Position numbers and translations under genes: made by a program. Positions 24,238 through 32,360 of a stretch of DNA of 64,000 nucleotides are shown here, piece after piece. The stretch covers positions 184,001 to 248,000 of the forward strand of contig NZ_CP025025.1 in the NCBI RefSeq assembly GCF_002874535.1, read 5' to 3'. Position 1 is the first letter of the stretch. Every line of letters starts with the position of its first letter. Origin of the DNA: Mesobacillus jeotgali. Its GTDB lineage: Bacteria > Bacillota > Bacilli > Bacillales > Cytobacillaceae. The notes beneath the pieces were generated by a model that saw nothing but the letters and a program-made list of their open reading frames with translations, was not told where the DNA came from and did no database searches.

Positions 24238-24753
24238 ATGTTTGCTAAATGGTTAAGAGAAAACAATGTTGCTGCTGGTATATTGACTGTCATTAGGGTA
24301 TGGCTTGGATACAACTGGATGACTGCTGGATGGGGCAAATTAACAGGTGAAGGTTTCGACGCATCTGGATATTTGAAAAATGCCGTGGCAAATCCGGTTA
24401 AAGGTCCAGACGGAAACGCAGTGTATGGATGGTATGTGAACTTCCTTGAAAGCTTCGCGATCCCGAATGTGGAAATCTTCAACTTCATCGTGCCGCTAGG
24501 AGAATTCCTTGTTGGTCTTGGTTTAATTCTGGGAACTCTGACAACTGCTGCAATGTTCTTCGGTCTAGTGATGAACTTCAGTTTCTTCCTAGCAGGAACA
24601 GTATCTCACAACCCAACAGACATCTTCTTCGGATTCATCATCCTGTTTGCAGGCTACAACGCCGGTAAATACGGTTTGGACCGCTGGGTCGTACCATTTA
24701 TCCGCAAAACAGTTTTCAAGCGTGGAGAAGAAGTCACTCGTAACGTAGCTTAA
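24238..24753 (+). CDS. DoxX family membrane protein (copy 2)
   Basis: 171 residues, near-identical to the protein at 22387. Differences include TVIRVWLGYNWM for AVIRIWLGYNWM and an ESFAIPNVEIF stretch. The upstream region (TTCAACAGAA, operator, TGATATCTTA, AAATAACTTATTGGAGTG) is conserved too, so the duplication included the promoter. Four transmembrane helices. Terminator follows. Confidence 0.88.
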   Translation: MFAKWLRENNVAAGILTVIRVWLGYNWMTAGWGKLTGEGFDASGYLKNAVANPVKGPDGNAVYGWYVNFLESFAIPNVEIFNFIVPLGEFLVGLGLILGTLTTAAMFFGLVMNFSFFLAGTVSHNPTDIFFGFIILFAGYNAGKYGLDRWVVPFIRKTVFKRGEEVTRNVA

Positions 24754-24784
24754 CTTTATTTTAAATCCCCCTTTAAAATAAATA

Positions 24785-24815
24785 GGCTGCCGGGAAATCC
24801 CGGCAGCTTTTTTCT
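24785..24815 (+). terminator. Terminator of doxX copy 2
   Basis: GCTGCCGGG / CCCGGCAGC with AAAT loop, then TTTTTT. Confidence 0.92.
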
Positions 24816-24866
24816 GTTATTAAAGGAGATGAAATCTTTAGGGTTTTATAGTTAAAACCATACACG

Positions 24867-25247
24867 GACTCATTCGTTTTCAAACGGCCACATTTCCTAG
24901 ATTGAGTCCTCCGAATGTCCGATAGAACGCTTCTAACGGATACAAATTCGGAATTGAGTCCTCCAAATGTCCGATAGAACGCTTCTAACGGATACAAATT
25001 CGGGATTGAGTCCTCTGAATGTCCGATAGAGCGCTTCTAACGGCCACAAATTCGGGATTGAGTCCTCCGAATGTCCGATAGAGCGCTTCTAATGGCCACA
25101 TTTTCTGGATTCAGTCTTCCGAATGTCCGATAGAGCACTTCTAATGGCCACATTTTCTGGATTCAGTCCTCCGAATGTCCGATAGATCACTTCTAACGGC
25201 CACAAATTCGGGGTTCTGTCTTCCGTTTGTCCTATAGAACTCGAACC
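24867..25247. repeat. 52-bp tandem repeat array
   Basis: Six full units start at 24901, 24953, 25005, 25057, 25109 and 25161, all exactly 52 bp, with degenerate part-units on both sides. The unit begins ATTGAGTCCTCCGAATG and contains an imperfect palindrome, GTCCGATAGAA / TTCTAACGGAC-like. Units differ by 1-8 bases. It fills the gap between doxX copy 2 and the next gene; stop codons occur in all frames I followed. Confidence 0.92.
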
Positions 25248-25305
25248 TAAATAGTCTGATTCTTGTCATTGAAAAACTTTTATTTGATAAAAAAGGAGTG
25301 TACGA

Positions 25306-25377
25306 ATGGTTAAGCGAATAAAATATAAAATGATTAATAGGGATTTGGAGAGTGCCGACAGTGCCAAAAATACATAA
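25306..25377 (+). CDS. 23-codon leader ORF overlapping the GNAT start
   Basis: AAAAGGAG lies 7-8 nt before ATG 25306, the best ribosome binding site here. The frame (MVKRIKYKMINRDLESAD...) ends at TAA 25375-25377, 17 nt inside the acetyltransferase gene, in another frame. Its translation could control the downstream start. Might also be a chance frame. Confidence 0.4.
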   Translation: MVKRIKYKMINRDLESADSAKNT

Positions 25378-26260
25378 ACCATGGATTAAACTTAAGGAAA
25401 ATATCGATGATGAGGATTATAAAATAATCAACGAACTTCAGGAACTCTGCCTTCAAACGGATCAAATCGCTCTGAAACTTGAGCTTGATTATAAGCTTGG
25501 GGTCACCGATGACAGCAGTAAGGGTGTTAAGGATATAAATGAGTTCATGTACTTCAATGGGGAGTTGCTGATTGGCTATATCGGGGTTTGCAGCTTTGGC
25601 GGTCCGTGGGAAGTGAATGGGATGGTGCATCCTGAGTATCGGCGCCAGGGTGTGTTCACCAGGTTGTTTGAGCTGGTCATGGCTGAATGGAAGCGCAGGG
25701 ATTCAGGCAGTATGCTGTTGCTAAGTGATCGCAACTCGGAATCCGGGCAGAAGTTCATTGCCGGAGTTGGTGCGCAATACAAGCATTCTGAATATGAGAT
25801 GTTTTTGAAAAAAGATGCTCCGGTCACGACTCCAGACCAGCTGGAGGGCATTGTCTTCAGGAAAGCTACGAACGCGGACGCGAAGGAAATCGCCCGTCAG
25901 AACACGATTTATTTTAACGATGAAGTAGAAGTCAACGAAGATGACATGCCTCTGCCTGAGGTAGAGGAAAAGCGCGGGATGACCTCTTATCTTGTTGAAA
26001 TAGAAGAGCAAATCATCGGGAAAGTAAATTTGCAGCTGACATCGAAGCTTGGTGCCATCTTTGGTCTCGGGGTGTTGCCGGAGCACCGTCGAAAGGGTTA
26101 TGGCAGGGCACTTCTATTGCTGGCCATTAAAAAGTTGAAGGAAGCGCATGCCCGGGAGATCATGCTTCAGGTAGCTGCGGAAAACTCGAATGCCCTTACC
26201 CTTTATAAGTCATGCGGTTTTGAAGAGACATCTACTATGGATTATTTTGAGCTGAAATAA
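25361..26260 (+). CDS. GNAT acetyltransferase with two tandem GNAT domains
   Basis: 299 residues. The first domain has motif A in VHPEYRRQGVFTRLF (about 90-105), the second in VLPEHRRKGYGRALL (about 235-250), each binding acetyl-CoA. Such double-domain enzymes are common in Bacillus; substrate unknown. GTG 25361 is preferred since GGAG is 10 nt upstream, while GTG 25352 is too close. A strong terminator follows. Confidence 0.85.
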   Translation: MPKIHKPWIKLKENIDDEDYKIINELQELCLQTDQIALKLELDYKLGVTDDSSKGVKDINEFMYFNGELLIGYIGVCSFGGPWEVNGMVHPEYRRQGVFTRLFELVMAEWKRRDSGSMLLLSDRNSESGQKFIAGVGAQYKHSEYEMFLKKDAPVTTPDQLEGIVFRKATNADAKEIARQNTIYFNDEVEVNEDDMPLPEVEEKRGMTSYLVEIEEQIIGKVNLQLTSKLGAIFGLGVLPEHRRKGYGRALLLLAIKKLKEAHAREIMLQVAAENSNALTLYKSCGFEETSTMDYFELK

Positions 26261-26263
26261 ACG

Positions 26264-26300
26264 ATATCCACCTCGTATAAATCGAGGTGGATATTTTTGG
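26264..26300 (+). terminator. Terminator of the double-GNAT gene
   Basis: Perfect 12-bp stem ATATCCACCTCG / CGAGGTGGATAT, then TTTTT. Confidence 0.92.
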
Positions 26301-26372
26301 ATTATTTTGAAACTTACGGGAAAGAGATTCGTAATTATATTATTAACATTATATCTGAATGGGGGGTTACAA

Positions 26373-27008
26373 ATGAATTGGAAAAAAGACTTTAAAACTT
26401 CCGCTCTCATCATTTTATTAGCCATCATGGCGATCGCTCTTTTGGATAATGCGCGAACAGCAGATTCTGCAGCGAAGCTTGAGGAGGAACAAGAGCGACT
26501 TGAAAAGAAAGTTACTAGTCTAGAAGAAGAAATCGAAAGACGGTCGAGGATGACAGATGATTTAAAGTATGAAAATGATATTTTGGCCTTCGATCTTTCA
26601 AACTTGAAAGAAGAATTGGCAGCTTCACAGTCCTCTGTTCAATATCAGGACTTTTTGGATGCAATCAGTGTTGTTGAAGCCTATAAAGCAGAGGAGGACT
26701 TTGAAAAAGTCTTTAACTTAATAGCGATTAACAATTTCATAGGATTTACCACCAAGGATAGGGAGGGCAATTGTCCATGCAGTATTACCTTCAAGTATAG
26801 TAATTTTGATTGGAGCCCTGGCGTGGTATTAAATCTAAAGGAATTTAGTATCAACAAGGATAAAATCGTCCTTACATATCTTACAGTTGAGGACCTGGAG
26901 AATAACTATCAATTTGTTTTGATCAGGAGTAATGGTTCTAGTGATAAGACAGAAAAGTGGTGGATAGAAGAAATTAGGCTTGTAGAGAAGGAGGGGGCTC
27001 CATTATAA
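26373..27008 (+). CDS. Membrane-anchored coiled-coil protein
   Basis: 211 residues: N-terminal transmembrane anchor (about 10-27), a coiled coil (about 33-85, EEEQERLEKKVTSLEEEIE) and a C-terminal soluble domain that resembles an NTF2/lumazine-like extracellular fold. No family named. ATG 26373 follows GGGGGG. The stop overlaps the start area of the next gene. Confidence 0.7.
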   Translation: MNWKKDFKTSALIILLAIMAIALLDNARTADSAAKLEEEQERLEKKVTSLEEEIERRSRMTDDLKYENDILAFDLSNLKEELAASQSSVQYQDFLDAISVVEAYKAEEDFEKVFNLIAINNFIGFTTKDREGNCPCSITFKYSNFDWSPGVVLNLKEFSINKDKIVLTYLTVEDLENNYQFVLIRSNGSSDKTEKWWIEEIRLVEKEGAPL

Positions 27009-27436
27009 AATTCGATAAACGGTTTCTCCCGTTAGTGATTTATTTTCTAGTGGTGACCATGCTTTTGCTTTTAACGAAGCAAACGGACTTTAATCTTTCA
27101 GGTGTTCATTATCAGTTAGACCAGGAGAATATGATGATGACATTTGAAGTGGGATTTTGGGATAAGCAAGTGGTCGAAAGGCAGGTTACCGCTCAGGAAG
27201 CGCTTGAAATCATGATGCCGGTTAATGAGGCGAAGCAATTATGGGAAGTGAATATCTATCTCATTGCTCTTTTTGCTGCTGTTTTTATTGCGCTATTCTT
27301 TACTCCTTTAAAACCGAAGAAACATCCAAGATGGTATGTGTTGTTATATCTGATCCTCCTTGTGTCTTTCATGATATGGGATGTTGCGGTTCATCAGGAC
27401 ATTGCAGAGGAGATTGTCAAAATACTTTTATCCTGA
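27002..27436 (+). CDS. Two-helix membrane protein, probable ATT start
   Basis: If begun at ATT 27002 it has 144 residues; TM helices at about 10-26 and 82-100 with a short extracellular part between, and a third hydrophobic stretch near the end. AAGGAGG (26988-26994) is 7 nt before this ATT, and no ATG/GTG/TTG lies at the right distance. GTG 27035 has no ribosome binding site and would cut the first helix. Overlaps the previous stop, so coupled. Unknown family. Confidence 0.6.
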   Translation: MIKFDKRFLPLVIYFLVVTMLLLLTKQTDFNLSGVHYQLDQENMMMTFEVGFWDKQVVERQVTAQEALEIMMPVNEAKQLWEVNIYLIALFAAVFIALFFTPLKPKKHPRWYVLLYLILLVSFMIWDVAVHQDIAEEIVKILLS

Positions 27437-27457
27437 ATAAAATTTCTGAAAAGTGTA

Positions 27458-27555
27458 TTGACAGTTAAGTCAGTTTCATGATAAATTTATCTCGAATTAA
27501 AAATAAATTGTTTCGAGATTTTATTTTTTTGAGGTTATATCTCGAATTCGAGATA
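27458..27555 (+). promoter_or_regulatory. Promoter and two MhqR-type operators before the yceI-like gene
   Basis: TTGACA (27458-27463), 17 bp, ATAAAT (27481-27486). Two inverted repeats follow: ATCTCGAA (27489-27496) with TTCGAGAT (27512-27519), and the perfect palindrome TATCTCGAATTCGAGATA (27538-27555). The latter matches the MhqR (MarR family) operator described in B. subtilis, which controls quinone- and diamide-response genes. Position after the -10 fits repression. Confidence 0.75.
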
Positions 27556-27579
27556 AAAACAAAACAGGGGGAATTTAGA

Positions 27580-28107
27580 ATGGCTAAATTTGCAGTAGAT
27601 CAGGCGCACTCAGCAGTAGGATTTGAAGTGAAACACATGATGGTTTCAAAGGTAAAAGGACAATTCGGCTCTTATACAGCTGACGTTGAGGCAGCGGACC
27701 TGACGGATTTAACAACAGCTTCAATCGCATTCAAAATTGACGTAGCAAGCATCGACACACGTAATGAGGACCGTGAAAACCATTTGAAATCAGCAGACTT
27801 CTTTGATGTGGAAAACTATCCAACAATCGATTTCAAATCTACAAGCATCACTCGCGACGGCGATGATTACAAAGTAACTGGCGACCTGAAAATCAAGGAC
27901 GTAACAAAGCCAGTAACATTTGACGTGGAATACGGCGGCAAAGGCACAAACCCATGGGGCGTGGAAGTTTACGGTTTTGAAGCAGAAGCTAAAGTGAACC
28001 GCGAAGAATTCGGTCTTACATGGAATGCCCCACTGGAAACAGGCGGCGTTCTAGTCGGCAAAGAAATCAAGATCAAGGTTGAACTAGAAGTGAATCCAGC
28101 AGCGTAA
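27580..28107 (+). CDS. YceI family protein
   Basis: 175 residues of a lipocalin-like beta-barrel that binds isoprenoid or other lipids. Signatures: AVDQAHSAVGFEVKHMMVSKVKGQF at the N-terminus, HLKSADFFDVENYPTIDFKS in the middle, and GLTWNAPLETGGVLVGKEI at the end. No signal peptide, so cytosolic. ATG 27580 follows ACAGGGGG. Probably repressed by an MhqR-like regulator. Confidence 0.92.
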   Translation: MAKFAVDQAHSAVGFEVKHMMVSKVKGQFGSYTADVEAADLTDLTTASIAFKIDVASIDTRNEDRENHLKSADFFDVENYPTIDFKSTSITRDGDDYKVTGDLKIKDVTKPVTFDVEYGGKGTNPWGVEVYGFEAEAKVNREEFGLTWNAPLETGGVLVGKEIKIKVELEVNPAA

Positions 28108-28115
28108 ATTTAATG

Positions 28116-28152
28116 TAAAAAGGGCGGCTACCTATTCGGTGAGCCGCCCTTT
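28116..28152. terminator. Bidirectional terminator
   Basis: AAAGGGCGGCT / AGCCGCCCTTT stem; T-rich exits on both strands between convergent genes. Confidence 0.88.
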
Positions 28153-28155
28153 CCT

Positions 28156-28614
28156 TTACAGTTCCATCGTCATAAATACACTGTTCGGATCTTCTATATA
28201 ATCCCCGAATGGAGGGCAATAGACAAAGCCGTATTTTTCATAGAGCTTCCTCGCAGGGATGAATGCCTCCATCGAACCAGTTTCCAGGCTAAGTCTCGAA
28301 TAGCCGCGCTCCCTGGCTTCCTTGATGATGTAATCGAGCATTGCCTGTGCGACACCTTTTCGGAGGTGAGCGCTGGCGGTCCTCATCGATTTGAGTTCAC
28401 CATGATGGGAATCAAGCTCTTTCAATGCACCGCAGCCCATCAACTGCTCCTCATTCCAGACTGTCCAGAAGGTAATATCCGGTCCTTTTAACTCATCCAG
28501 CCCTAGCGCATGAATGCTCTCGGGAGGAGAGTGAAGTGTCATCCCGTGTAAATGTTCCCCGATTAATGAAATAACCTCAGAACCTGTTAGGTCATCAACT
28601 TTAATATTCATCAT
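28156..28614 (-). CDS. ysnE: GNAT acetyltransferase YsnE
   Basis: 152 residues. IDDLTG-like start (VDDLTGSEVISL), LHSPPESIHALGLDEL, MRTASAHLRKGVAQAMLDYI (acetyl-CoA motif A) and LETGSMEAFIPARKLYEKYGF closely follow B. subtilis YsnE from memory. YsnE has been linked to amino-acid/auxin-type metabolism. Start at ATG 28614 or the adjacent ATG 28611; only a weak ribosome binding site. Follows the YdeI-like gene by 12 bp, so co-transcribed. Confidence 0.88.
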   Translation of the reverse strand: MMNIKVDDLTGSEVISLIGEHLHGMTLHSPPESIHALGLDELKGPDITFWTVWNEEQLMGCGALKELDSHHGELKSMRTASAHLRKGVAQAMLDYIIKEARERGYSRLSLETGSMEAFIPARKLYEKYGFVYCPPFGDYIEDPNSVFMTMEL

Positions 28615-28626
28615 ATACTGCCGACT

Positions 28627-29277
28627 CTATTTCTTCTTCTGGCGGAAGAGATCCATGGTTTTATACCCTTGTGATAAGACCTCGACCATCTGTGCCTGGC
28701 GTTTTTCGCGCGTTTTTTCTTGCTTGGCTGAAAAAATGAATCGAGCCCAATCTTTTTGGTAGCCAGGGGTGAGTTCTTTATAAAATAGTTGCTCATGTGG
28801 ATAATCTGTTAATAATTTTTCAACATCATGGACGTTGTCCTCGTAATCAGCCACACACTGACTTGCAGCTGTGGACTTTTTGGCTGACTTTTTTTCACGT
28901 TTTAATCCCACGACAGTAAACACATCATCCATGCTGACCATTCTCGAAAATTTAATATCACTTTTGTCCACATACCCGTCTTCTCCAAGCTTCATCGCAG
29001 GGAAAATTTCATCTCTATGAACATAGGATTTATATCGCTTGTTCCCTTTTTTCGGATAGGCAAAGAATAAGTAACCTTTTTCTTGCAAGTGCCCCTCATT
29101 AATGATGCTTCTTGTGTGTTCCACCATTTCCTCGATACTTTCGACAAAAATGAAAATCGCATCATGGTCTCCGGTAAGTTCCGCCTTATAACCATCGAAA
29201 AAATCATAATCATCCGATTGGTTGAGTACAGCCAGATTCCTATATTTAGTCAGATTTAATTTATTTATGATTGTCAT
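28627..29277 (-). CDS. YdeI/OmpD-associated family protein (C-terminal helical domain)
   Basis: 216 residues. The last 60 (FYKELTPGYQKDWARFIF, KTREKRQAQMVEVLSQGYK) match the helical domain of YdeI/OmpD-associated proteins. The N-terminal 130 residues look like a DUF3052-like methyl-accepting fold, less sure. Biological role unknown. AAGGAG precedes the ATG. Upstream gene of a two-gene unit with ysnE. Confidence 0.75.
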   Translation of the reverse strand: MTIINKLNLTKYRNLAVLNQSDDYDFFDGYKAELTGDHDAIFIFVESIEEMVEHTRSIINEGHLQEKGYLFFAYPKKGNKRYKSYVHRDEIFPAMKLGEDGYVDKSDIKFSRMVSMDDVFTVVGLKREKKSAKKSTAASQCVADYEDNVHDVEKLLTDYPHEQLFYKELTPGYQKDWARFIFSAKQEKTREKRQAQMVEVLSQGYKTMDLFRQKKK

Positions 29278-29613
29278 AATTTACTCCTTTGCCTATAAAG
29301 TATTATGTACCAGCAACTAATGGAATCTACTTTTTATGTATCTCTATTATAGAGTATATAAAATGGTATGATGCATATCAAAATGGCTAAAGCATATAAA
29401 AAATAAATGAAATGCATAGTTTGGCAAAAAGCGTAGACTATCAGAAACCATTCAGATTTTTTTATTACAGCGTCTTATGGACTGTTTGTGTAAATTATAG
29501 CTATATTTATTTCATTTTTATTGGTTGGGAGCGGAGGAATTTGAGAAAAATAGGGTAATAAGCTCATTTACAATTAAACCCAATTTACTTATGCTTTAAT
29601 TGAGGTGGTAAAA
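29278..29613. other. AT-rich intergenic stretch without recognised elements
   Basis: Both promoters of the divergent genes must lie here. I see no coding frame, repeat or structured RNA. Confidence 0.6.
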
Positions 29614-29802
29614 ATGATTTGGCTGATAATTGGTGCACCGTTAATTGTTTTGATCATTATTGCTTTGATACTGGAAAAGAAAAAAGGGGCTGTTCCCCCA
29701 GAGCCAGGCCACAACCACGGTATTGAATCCGATACAATGAAAAATCAGTATTATACCACTCCGCATAGTGGAGGAAGTGAAGGGAATCCCCCTCAAGGAT
29801 AA
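29614..29802 (+). CDS. Small single-pass membrane protein
   Basis: 62 residues: one transmembrane helix (about 2-22), a lysine cluster, and a Pro/Gly/His-rich tail (PPEPGHNHG). GAGGTGG is 5-6 nt before ATG 29614. Unknown function. Confidence 0.6.
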   Translation: MIWLIIGAPLIVLIIIALILEKKKGAVPPEPGHNHGIESDTMKNQYYTTPHSGGSEGNPPQG

Positions 29803-29956
29803 TATATATTCAATCATGGTAATTGATTGATGAATTTTTTACTCCCTAATAATGAATTCGGAAGTAAGGTTAAAACTTTGAAGATTTTACCTTATGAAAA
29901 CAAGGAATCCGCTTATTTTTATACAATGGTAGAAAAATATTATGGGGGTTATATAT

Positions 29957-30271
29957 TTGAAAAAGTATTTAGTAGGTTTCTTTGCTTTATTTTTAATTTT
30001 TAGTTTAGGTGCTTGTTCATCTGATAGTTCAACAGCCTCAAAAGCAGAGGCTAAGAATGAGGAGAAGAGTTCTGAGGACAAAGCGAAGACGGAAGCAGAA
30101 GCCAAGGCGAAGGCAGAAGCAGAAGCCAAAGCAGCTTCAAGTGGAGGATCTGAGATCTTTGCCAATTGTACTGAACTAAGAAAGAAATATCCAAATGGCG
30201 TAGCTTCTGATCATCCAGCCTATCAACCTAAAATGGATAGAGATAAAGATAATTTTGCTTGTGAAAGATAG
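29957..30271 (+). CDS. Lipoprotein with Excalibur calcium-binding domain
   Basis: 104 residues from TTG 29957 (GGGGGTT upstream). Signal peptide with lipobox LGAC, an Ala/Lys/Glu-rich helical linker (EAKAKAEAEAKAA repeats), and a C-terminal Excalibur module: FANCTELRKKYPNGV...DRDKDNFACER, with the DxDxDxxxC Ca-binding loop. Such modules are found on surface nucleases. It is next to a nuclease lipoprotein with a related end. Confidence 0.85.
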   Translation: MKKYLVGFFALFLIFSLGACSSDSSTASKAEAKNEEKSSEDKAKTEAEAKAKAEAEAKAASSGGSEIFANCTELRKKYPNGVASDHPAYQPKMDRDKDNFACER

Positions 30272-30298
30272 TGTATTATCACTAAAGTATGGATTATG

Positions 30299-30342
30299 AA
30301 TCATCCCTTCTCAACTAATGAGATGGGATTTATTTTTTGCAT
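30299..30342 (+). terminator. Intrinsic terminator
   Basis: AATCaTCCCTTCTCA / TGAGAtGGGATT then TATTTTTT. Confidence 0.75.
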
Positions 30343-30488
30343 TTCCTTATCAATTCTTAAACTTAATGACTAATTGTTATATCCGAATGTAGATTTGAAT
30401 CGTAGTGCTTGAAAAGTAGATTGAATAAATCAGGTTTTTTGAAAAAATAATAGTTGATATTGGAATTTACTATTATCAATAGGCTAAC

Positions 30489-30510
30489 AATGTTAATCTA
30501 TGTTAACATT
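30489..30510 (+). promoter_or_regulatory. Palindrome upstream of the nuclease lipoprotein gene
   Basis: AATGTTAA-6-TTAACATT, 50 bp before the start codon region. Possible operator; regulator unknown. Confidence 0.35.
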
Positions 30511-30560
30511 CCGAGATTTCTAGAAAGAATAATATGAAACTATTATAGGAGAGTCCTAAA

Positions 30561-31493
30561 ATGAAAATAAACTATCTAATCTTAATTCTAACGACCATCT
30601 TTATGGTTGGTTGTACCAACGTAGAAGATGAATCCAGTACAGATGGAAAAACAGGTTCACAAGATGTAACCACAGTTAATACAAACGAAAATAGTGAAAA
30701 AGAAGAAACCAGCTCTACAGTTGTCGATGAAACAGTAGTAGAGGAAAAACCAACCCAATCAAATGATGAACTGTTCTCAGGGTACAAACGTATTGAAGTT
30801 GACGGTGGGGATCTGTCTGGATCTCGTGAACCTAATGTCGTCGTTGACATTGGTTATGGTGACCGTGAATATTGGGCATTTACTAATGAATACGGCCAAC
30901 TAGTGCGTGTCATTGCTGAAGAAATCATTCTACAAGATGACCGCAACGAACCTGTATTATCTTCTGGCAGATACTACTCTGATGAAGCAAAGGTTCCCGG
31001 TGTCGTAAGTGACGTTTTAGATGAAGGGCATGTTATTGCTGATTCTCTCGGAGGAGTATCGAATGCTTATAATATTACCCCACAAGATAGTGCACTCAAC
31101 CGACATGGTGATCAAGCTTATATGGAAGAAGTGATCCGTAGCGCAGGCGGAGCCACGCATTTTGAAGCAATCATCACATATCCGAATAATCAAACGCAGA
31201 TTCCTTCAAGCTATAAGTATACTTATACTTTAATGGGTAACGAAATCGTTGATGAATTTGACAATGTGAACCCTGAAATAGTAAATGCATCACTCGGTTC
31301 AACAGGCAGTGATCCTTCCAATTCAACTGGTTCAAACACAAGCGGTGATATTTCTAGTGTTGATACAAACGGAAATGGACAGGTGACGATTAAAGAAGCA
31401 AAAGCAGCAGGTTTTAGTATGCCAATAACGAGTGATCACTGGTTATACCCATATATGGACGATCGTGATAACGACGGTATGGTTGGTGAGTAA
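30561..31493 (+). CDS. Secreted DNA/RNA non-specific endonuclease lipoprotein with Ca-binding C-terminus
   Basis: 310 residues. Lipobox MVGC, Thr/Ser/Glu-rich spacer to about 65, then an endonuclease NS-type domain with DEGHVIADSLGG (catalytic His) and NAYNITPQDSALNRHG (metal-binding Asn). The C-terminus has an EF-hand-like DTNGNGQVTIKEA and a DRDNDGMVGE Excalibur-type loop. Likely degrades extracellular DNA in a Ca/Mg-dependent way. Many such proteins have DRGH; here Arg is Glu. AGGAGAG precedes the ATG. Confidence 0.85.
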   Translation: MKINYLILILTTIFMVGCTNVEDESSTDGKTGSQDVTTVNTNENSEKEETSSTVVDETVVEEKPTQSNDELFSGYKRIEVDGGDLSGSREPNVVVDIGYGDREYWAFTNEYGQLVRVIAEEIILQDDRNEPVLSSGRYYSDEAKVPGVVSDVLDEGHVIADSLGGVSNAYNITPQDSALNRHGDQAYMEEVIRSAGGATHFEAIITYPNNQTQIPSSYKYTYTLMGNEIVDEFDNVNPEIVNASLGSTGSDPSNSTGSNTSGDISSVDTNGNGQVTIKEAKAAGFSMPITSDHWLYPYMDDRDNDGMVGE

Positions 31494-31572
31494 GCCCCTA
31501 GAACTTTGAGGCAAAATAAATGAACGAAAGAACATTTTCCTCAATGGATGATTTTTAGGGATCTCCTTTTGG

Positions 31573-31611
31573 GTGCGTTGATCTTGGAAGGATTAACGCA
31601 CTTTTTGTGCG
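31573..31611 (+). terminator. Terminator of the nuclease gene
   Basis: GTGCGTT-gATC / GAT-TAACGCAC stem, then TTTTTG. Confidence 0.8.
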
Positions 31612-31713
31612 AAATTTTTTATGGGAATAACGATGCAGGTGTGTTGAAGAAGGAAATAGCTCCTTTTGGAAGAGTTATAACTTTTAAATAAAACCATACA
31701 AGGAGTTCTTATA

Positions 31714-32103
31714 TTGAAAAAGATACTTGTGCTCTTACCTATGAGTTTAATTTTAATAGTAACAATTGCACTTTTTAAAGTTAAGGAAAATAGTATAGAA
31801 TATACAAGTTTGAGTAAGAGTCAACTTCCGATAGCGATCCGAAAAGATTTACAAAAAAATCCTGATGATAAATTCACTATTTACAATGATGAAAAGTTTA
31901 CTTATGTATTATATAAAGCTGAACATAAGACTAATGAATATATGAATACGGATTTAAAACTAACTAAGCAGAATGGAAATTATGTTGTTAATGCCATTAT
32001 TGACAAAGCATCAGACGAAACTAATGTTTCTTACGACAAAATAATTAGGTTTAAAAAAGTCCCCCAAAATGATATTGAGCTAAATGAAATCGACAAAAGA
32101 TAA
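31714..32103 (+). CDS. Membrane-anchored or secreted hypothetical protein
   Basis: 129 residues from TTG 31714 with AAGGAG upstream. N-terminal hydrophobic segment (about 4-22) without lipobox, then a lysine- and asparagine-rich extracellular domain. AT-rich codon use compared with neighbours hints at recent acquisition. No family recognised. Confidence 0.6.
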   Translation: MKKILVLLPMSLILIVTIALFKVKENSIEYTSLSKSQLPIAIRKDLQKNPDDKFTIYNDEKFTYVLYKAEHKTNEYMNTDLKLTKQNGNYVVNAIIDKASDETNVSYDKIIRFKKVPQNDIELNEIDKR

Positions 32104-32167
32104 ATATCCTTATCGCACTAACGGTGCAGGATAGTGAAGGCAAATTTGAGTTCCCAACAAGACTTAA

Positions 32168-32360
32168 AATAACCGGAGATTCTCCGGTTAGTGTGAAGAA
32201 TATGGCTCGGTTGGGTGGAAATAAGCGGAGAATTTCCGATTAAATGGTGCAAAATTGTCCATTTGCCTGTTTTTTGAGTCGATAGTCGGAATTTCTCCGG
32301 CTATTTGAGCTATTTTTAAAGCTTTTTCGAAATTAAGGGGAATTTCTCCGCTTATTTATC
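32168..32360. repeat. Four-hairpin intergenic repeat element, copy C
   Basis: Cores CGGA, CGGA, CGGA and GGGA at 32174, 32226, 32287 and 32338 (spacing 52, 61, 51 bp). Linkers share GAGTC-ATAG and CTATTT-AGC with copy A. The remaining bases up to 32685 hold no other recognised feature. Confidence 0.8.

Noticed and set aside
24867-25247. CRISPR or coding tandem repeat
   Set aside because: There is no distinct repeat/spacer partition: the whole 52-bp unit is repeated. Stop codons interrupt the frames followed.
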